NCBI GenBank assembly: GCA_002396505.1
Contig: DGYA01000136.1
Span: 3,309-10,473 of the forward strand
Direction: 5' to 3'
From: Cyanobacteria bacterium UBA5018
Lineage (GTDB): Bacteria; Cyanobacteriota; Cyanobacteriia; PCC-6307; Cyanobiaceae
Length of the DNA stretch: 7,165 nt
In this document: piece by piece, positions 5,005 to 7,165 of the stretch
Position numbering within the stretch: the stretch's first letter is position 1
How the letters are laid out: each line of letters begins with the position of its first letter
Notes under the pieces: model-generated
Databases searched by the model: none
What the model was told of the DNA's origin: nothing
Seen by the model: the letters and a program-made list of their open reading frames with translations, nothing else
Program-made: the position numbers and the translations under genes

Positions 5005-6215
5005 TCGCGCTGGATCAGACCGCCGCCGAGCAGGGTTTCACCGCGATAGAAAACGGCCGCCTGCCCCGGGGTAATCGAGAACTGCGCTTCGGCAAATTCC
5101 AGCCGGCAGCGGTGGGGCCGGCCGCCGCTGACGTCGTCGCTGGTGGCCGGTAGCGGCGTGAGCAGGGCCCGCTGCGGTTCGCTGCGGTAGCGCACCTGCA
5201 CCTCCAGCTCCAGGGGAGATTGGGGGGCAGCAATCGATAGCCAATTCACGGCGCCCACCGTGCAGCTGTCGCGGGCGGCTTCCGCCCGGGGGGCTACCAC
5301 CACCCGATTCATCGCCGCGTCGAGCCGCACCACATGCAGGGGTTCGCGCCAGGCCACCCCCAGGCCTTTGCGCTGGCCGATGGTGAAGTGCTGGATGCCA
5401 TCGTGCTGGCCCAGCACCGTGCCGTCGCCGAGCACGATCTGCCCCTGCTTTGGCGGCAGATGGGCATCGAGGAAGGCCCGCATCGAGCCGTGGTGATCGG
5501 CCAGGCAGAGATCCTGGCTCTCCGGTTTGTGGGCGGTGCGCAGACCCCGCTGTTCAGCCTCCAGCCGCGTTTCCGGTTTGGTTAATTCACCAAGCGGAAA
5601 TACCAGCTGATCGAGCAGGTTTGGCGATAGGTCGTAGAGGAAATAGCTCTGATCCTTGTGGCTGTCGCGGCCCCGCAATAATTGGGGCCGGCCGTTGTCG
5701 CTCTGGTGGGCGGGCCGCACCCGGGCGTAGTGGCCGGTGGCGAGGCGGCCGATGCCCCGCTCTGCTGCAGCCCAGCGCAGCATCGGCCCAAACTTCACCT
5801 CCCGGTTGCAACGCGAGCAGGGCAGGGGGGTGATGCCATCGCCGTAGCCCTGCACTAGCACCTGCACAATTTGCTGTTGAAAGTGCTGGCGAAAATCCAC
5901 CACATGGTGGGGTACCCCCAACTGATCGCACAGGGCAGCGGCATCCACCAGCCCCTCGGCGCAACAGGCCCCCTTGCCGCTCATCAGCCAGAGGGTGAGT
6001 CCCTCCACCTGCCAGCCGGCATCCACCAGCAGGGCGGCGGTGAGCGAGCTATCGACGCCGCCGGAGAGGCCGACGGCAATGCGGTGCTCGCCAGGCCAGG
6101 CCTGCAGCCTCTCCAGGGCCGCCAGGCCGGCCGGGGTGGTGGCGGCCAGAGGTGGTAGGGGGGATGTCAAGGCTCTCTGGCCCGATCTAGCCAGGCCGGT
6201 CAATCCCCCCATCAT
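4995..6215 (-). CDS. mnmA: tRNA-specific 2-thiouridylase MnmA
   Basis: MnmA adenylates and thiolates U34 of tRNA Lys, Glu and Gln (s2U), taking sulfur from a cysteine desulfurase relay. From the ATG at 6213-6215 the protein has 406 residues. The PP-loop AVGLSGGVDSS is at residues 47-57, followed by LTLWLMSGKGACCAEGLVDA, a segment I associate with cyanobacterial members. The catalytic CxxC-type site PLPCSRCN has Cys133 and Cys136. The second catalytic cysteine is Cys237 in SQDLCL. FTIGQRKGLG (277-286) and the C-terminal beta-barrel with VRYRS and GQAAVFY follow. The frame stays open to 6617, but that part is antisense to the NAD(P)HX repair gene and has no family similarity, so the double ATG at 6210-6215 is chosen. 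The gene is divergent from that neighbour by 20 bp and ends with TAG inside the ferredoxin gene. Confidence 0.95.
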   Translation of the reverse strand: MMGGLTGLARSGQRALTSPLPPLAATTPAGLAALERLQAWPGEHRIAVGLSGGVDSSLTAALLVDAGWQVEGLTLWLMSGKGACCAEGLVDAAALCDQLGVPHHVVDFRQHFQQQIVQVLVQGYGDGITPLPCSRCNREVKFGPMLRWAAAERGIGRLATGHYARVRPAHQSDNGRPQLLRGRDSHKDQSYFLYDLSPNLLDQLVFPLGELTKPETRLEAEQRGLRTAHKPESQDLCLADHHGSMRAFLDAHLPPKQGQIVLGDGTVLGQHDGIQHFTIGQRKGLGVAWREPLHVVRLDAAMNRVVVAPRAEAARDSCTVGAVNWLSIAAPQSPLELEVQVRYRSEPQRALLTPLPATSDDVSGGRPHRCRLEFAEAQFSITPGQAAVFYRGETLLGGGLIQRDHQ

Positions 6216-6229
6216 GAATCCGAGCCGTC

Positions 6230-6337
6230 GCCGCCATGTTGCAAGAACCAGCTTTGGTTCCAGAACCAGCCTTGTTGTCTGACCCCGCTTTGTTGCCAGA
6301 AACAGCCTTGTTGCCAGAACCCGCCTTGACGCTCCCC
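6230..6337 (+). repeat. 18-bp tandem repeat over the start of the NAD(P)HX repair gene
   Basis: Six 18-bp registers run 6230-6247, 6248-6265, 6266-6283, 6284-6301, 6302-6319 and a diverged 6320-6337. The core is CCNGCYTTGTTGCCAGAA. In the frame of the plus-strand gene this reads P-A-L-L-P-E: PALVPE, PALLSD, PALLPE, TALLPE, PALTLP. The first, weaker register (GCCGCCATGTTGCAAGAA) contains the putative ATG start at 6236. The array begins 15 bp upstream of the mnmA start on the other strand. Some differences between units are synonymous (GCT/GCC, CCA/CCC) and others change residues. Confidence 0.85.
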
Positions 6338-7165
6338 CTACCTGCCTGGCCCGGCCGCGATGCCGACCATCTGCTGGTGAGTGGCAGCCAGATGGCCGAC
6401 CTGGAGCGGCAGCTGTTTGCCAGTGGCCTGCCGGTGGAGGCGCTGATGGAGAAGGCGGCCCTGGCGGTGAGTCGGCGTTTGTTGGCGGACCATGGCCAGC
6501 GGCTGCGCCGCCATGGGGCCTTGGTGCTGGTGGGACCGGGCCATAACGGCGGCGATGGGCTGGTGATCGCCCGGGAGCTGCAGCTGGCGGGGGTGGCCAC
6601 CTCCATTTGGAGTCCATTCAGCGAGCACAAACCGCTCACCGCCTGCCATTGGCGCCATGCGCTTTGGTTGGGCATCGAGCGGCTGTCGCAGCCACCGCCG
6701 GCCGAGGGGCCGGCCCTGTGGATCGATGCCCTGTTTGGCATCGGCCAGCGGCGCCCCCCCGGAGCCGCCATCGAAACCCTGCTGGCGGAGCGGCAGCGGC
6801 TGCAACCCGCCGCCCTTGTGGCGGTGGATGTACCGACGGGCCTCTGCGCCGACAGCGGCCGGCTGCTGGGGGCGGTGGCGGCCCGGGCCTGCACCACCTA
6901 CAGCATCGGCCTGATCAAGACTGGTTTGGTGCAGGACCAGGCCCTCAGCTGGGTGGGGAAGCTGGAGCGCATCGACCTGGCTCTGCCCCAGGCGCTGTTG
7001 GATCGCTTGCCGCAGCAGCAGCCCCTGGTCCTGACCGTGTCGGACCTGGCGGAGTTGCCGGCCTTGCCCCTGGATCCAGCCCTGGGCAAATACGGCCGCG
7101 GCCGGCTGCTGCTGGTGGCCGGCAGCGACCGCTACCGCGGCGCCGCCGCCTTGGCCCTGGCCGGC
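6236..7165 (+). CDS. nnrE/nnrD: Bifunctional NAD(P)HX epimerase/dehydratase (YjeF family), 3' partial
   Basis: Repairs hydrated NADH/NADPH: the N-terminal YjeF_N domain epimerises R- and S-NAD(P)HX and the C-terminal ribokinase-like domain dehydrates S-NAD(P)HX using ADP or ATP. The window holds 310 codons and cuts the gene at 7165. Visible are LLVSGSQMADLERQLFASGLPVEALMEKAA at about 46-75, the signature GPGHNGGDGLVIARELQLAG at 100-119, LWIDALFGIG, AVDVPTG with Asp198, and the start of the dehydratase domain at LGKYGRGRLLLVAGSDRYRG from about 283. The ATG at 6236 gives about 40 residues before the conserved part, filled by P-A-L-L-P-E repeats. If that is not translated, a TTG near 6326 would serve, because the recognisable domain begins near WPGRDADHLLVS. 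No clear Shine-Dalgarno is seen at either. It is divergent from mnmA. Confidence 0.92.
   Translation, partial: MLQEPALVPEPALLSDPALLPETALLPEPALTLPLPAWPGRDADHLLVSGSQMADLERQLFASGLPVEALMEKAALAVSRRLLADHGQRLRRHGALVLVGPGHNGGDGLVIARELQLAGVATSIWSPFSEHKPLTACHWRHALWLGIERLSQPPPAEGPALWIDALFGIGQRRPPGAAIETLLAERQRLQPAALVAVDVPTGLCADSGRLLGAVAARACTTYSIGLIKTGLVQDQALSWVGKLERIDLALPQALLDRLPQQQPLVLTVSDLAELPALPLDPALGKYGRGRLLLVAGSDRYRGAAALALAG

Noticed and set aside
6216..6617. N-terminal extension of mnmA by 134 residues
   Set aside because: The added part is Pro/Ala/Arg-rich, antisense to the conserved NAD(P)HX epimerase domain, and MnmA needs no such domain.
6187..6897. Minus-strand frame with GSGNKA repeats
   Set aside because: The repeats are the 18-bp minisatellite read backwards, and the rest is antisense to the YjeF_N domain.

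Overview
The window looks like a piece of a GC-rich cyanobacterial chromosome, most likely a picocyanobacterium of the Synechococcus/Cyanobium type. This rests on recalled similarity and not on a search. The MnmA protein has the CCAEGLVD-type segment I associate with cyanobacteria. The core genes are very GC-rich and mostly start with GTG. The set maf, small regulator-like gene, cobQ, short ferredoxin, mnmA and YjeF-type NAD(P)HX repair gene is tightly packed, as in small cyanobacterial genomes.

The window has two unlike halves. Bases 1-1741 are the 3' part of a surface-protein gene, an autotransporter (type V secretion) whose passenger begins outside the window. What is visible is a long Pro-Asn stalk encoded by degenerate hexanucleotide repeats that resemble telomere DNA, then a helical linker, then a C-terminal outer-membrane beta-barrel ending in Trp. 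Bases 1742-2211 hold no convincing gene. They carry a degenerate tandem repeat (about 7 units of 18-20 bp), a long-range inverted repeat with a nested hairpin, and a 14-bp palindrome. This stretch separates AT-richer, repeat-laden accessory DNA from the compact GC-rich core.

Bases 2212-7165 are almost entirely coding. maf (minus strand) is divergent, with an 11-bp gap, from a three-gene plus-strand operon: a winged-helix-like hypothetical gene, cobQ (cobyric acid synthase) and a small [2Fe-2S] ferredoxin-like gene. The last two junctions are GTGA stop/start overlaps, which suggest translational coupling. mnmA (tRNA 2-thiolation) converges on the ferredoxin gene and overlaps it by 10 bp. It is divergent, with a 20-bp gap, from a bifunctional NAD(P)HX epimerase/dehydratase gene cut by the window end. 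An 18-bp tandem repeat covers the start of that last gene and sits directly upstream of mnmA.

The core genes do housekeeping jobs: nucleotide-pool cleaning (Maf), corrinoid synthesis (CobQ, possibly with the ferredoxin as electron donor), tRNA wobble modification (MnmA) and repair of damaged NAD(P)H. I do not see a complete undescribed system. The most unusual items are the repeat-built autotransporter stalk, the structured intergenic repeats after it, and the in-frame 18-bp minisatellite between mnmA and the NAD(P)HX repair gene.
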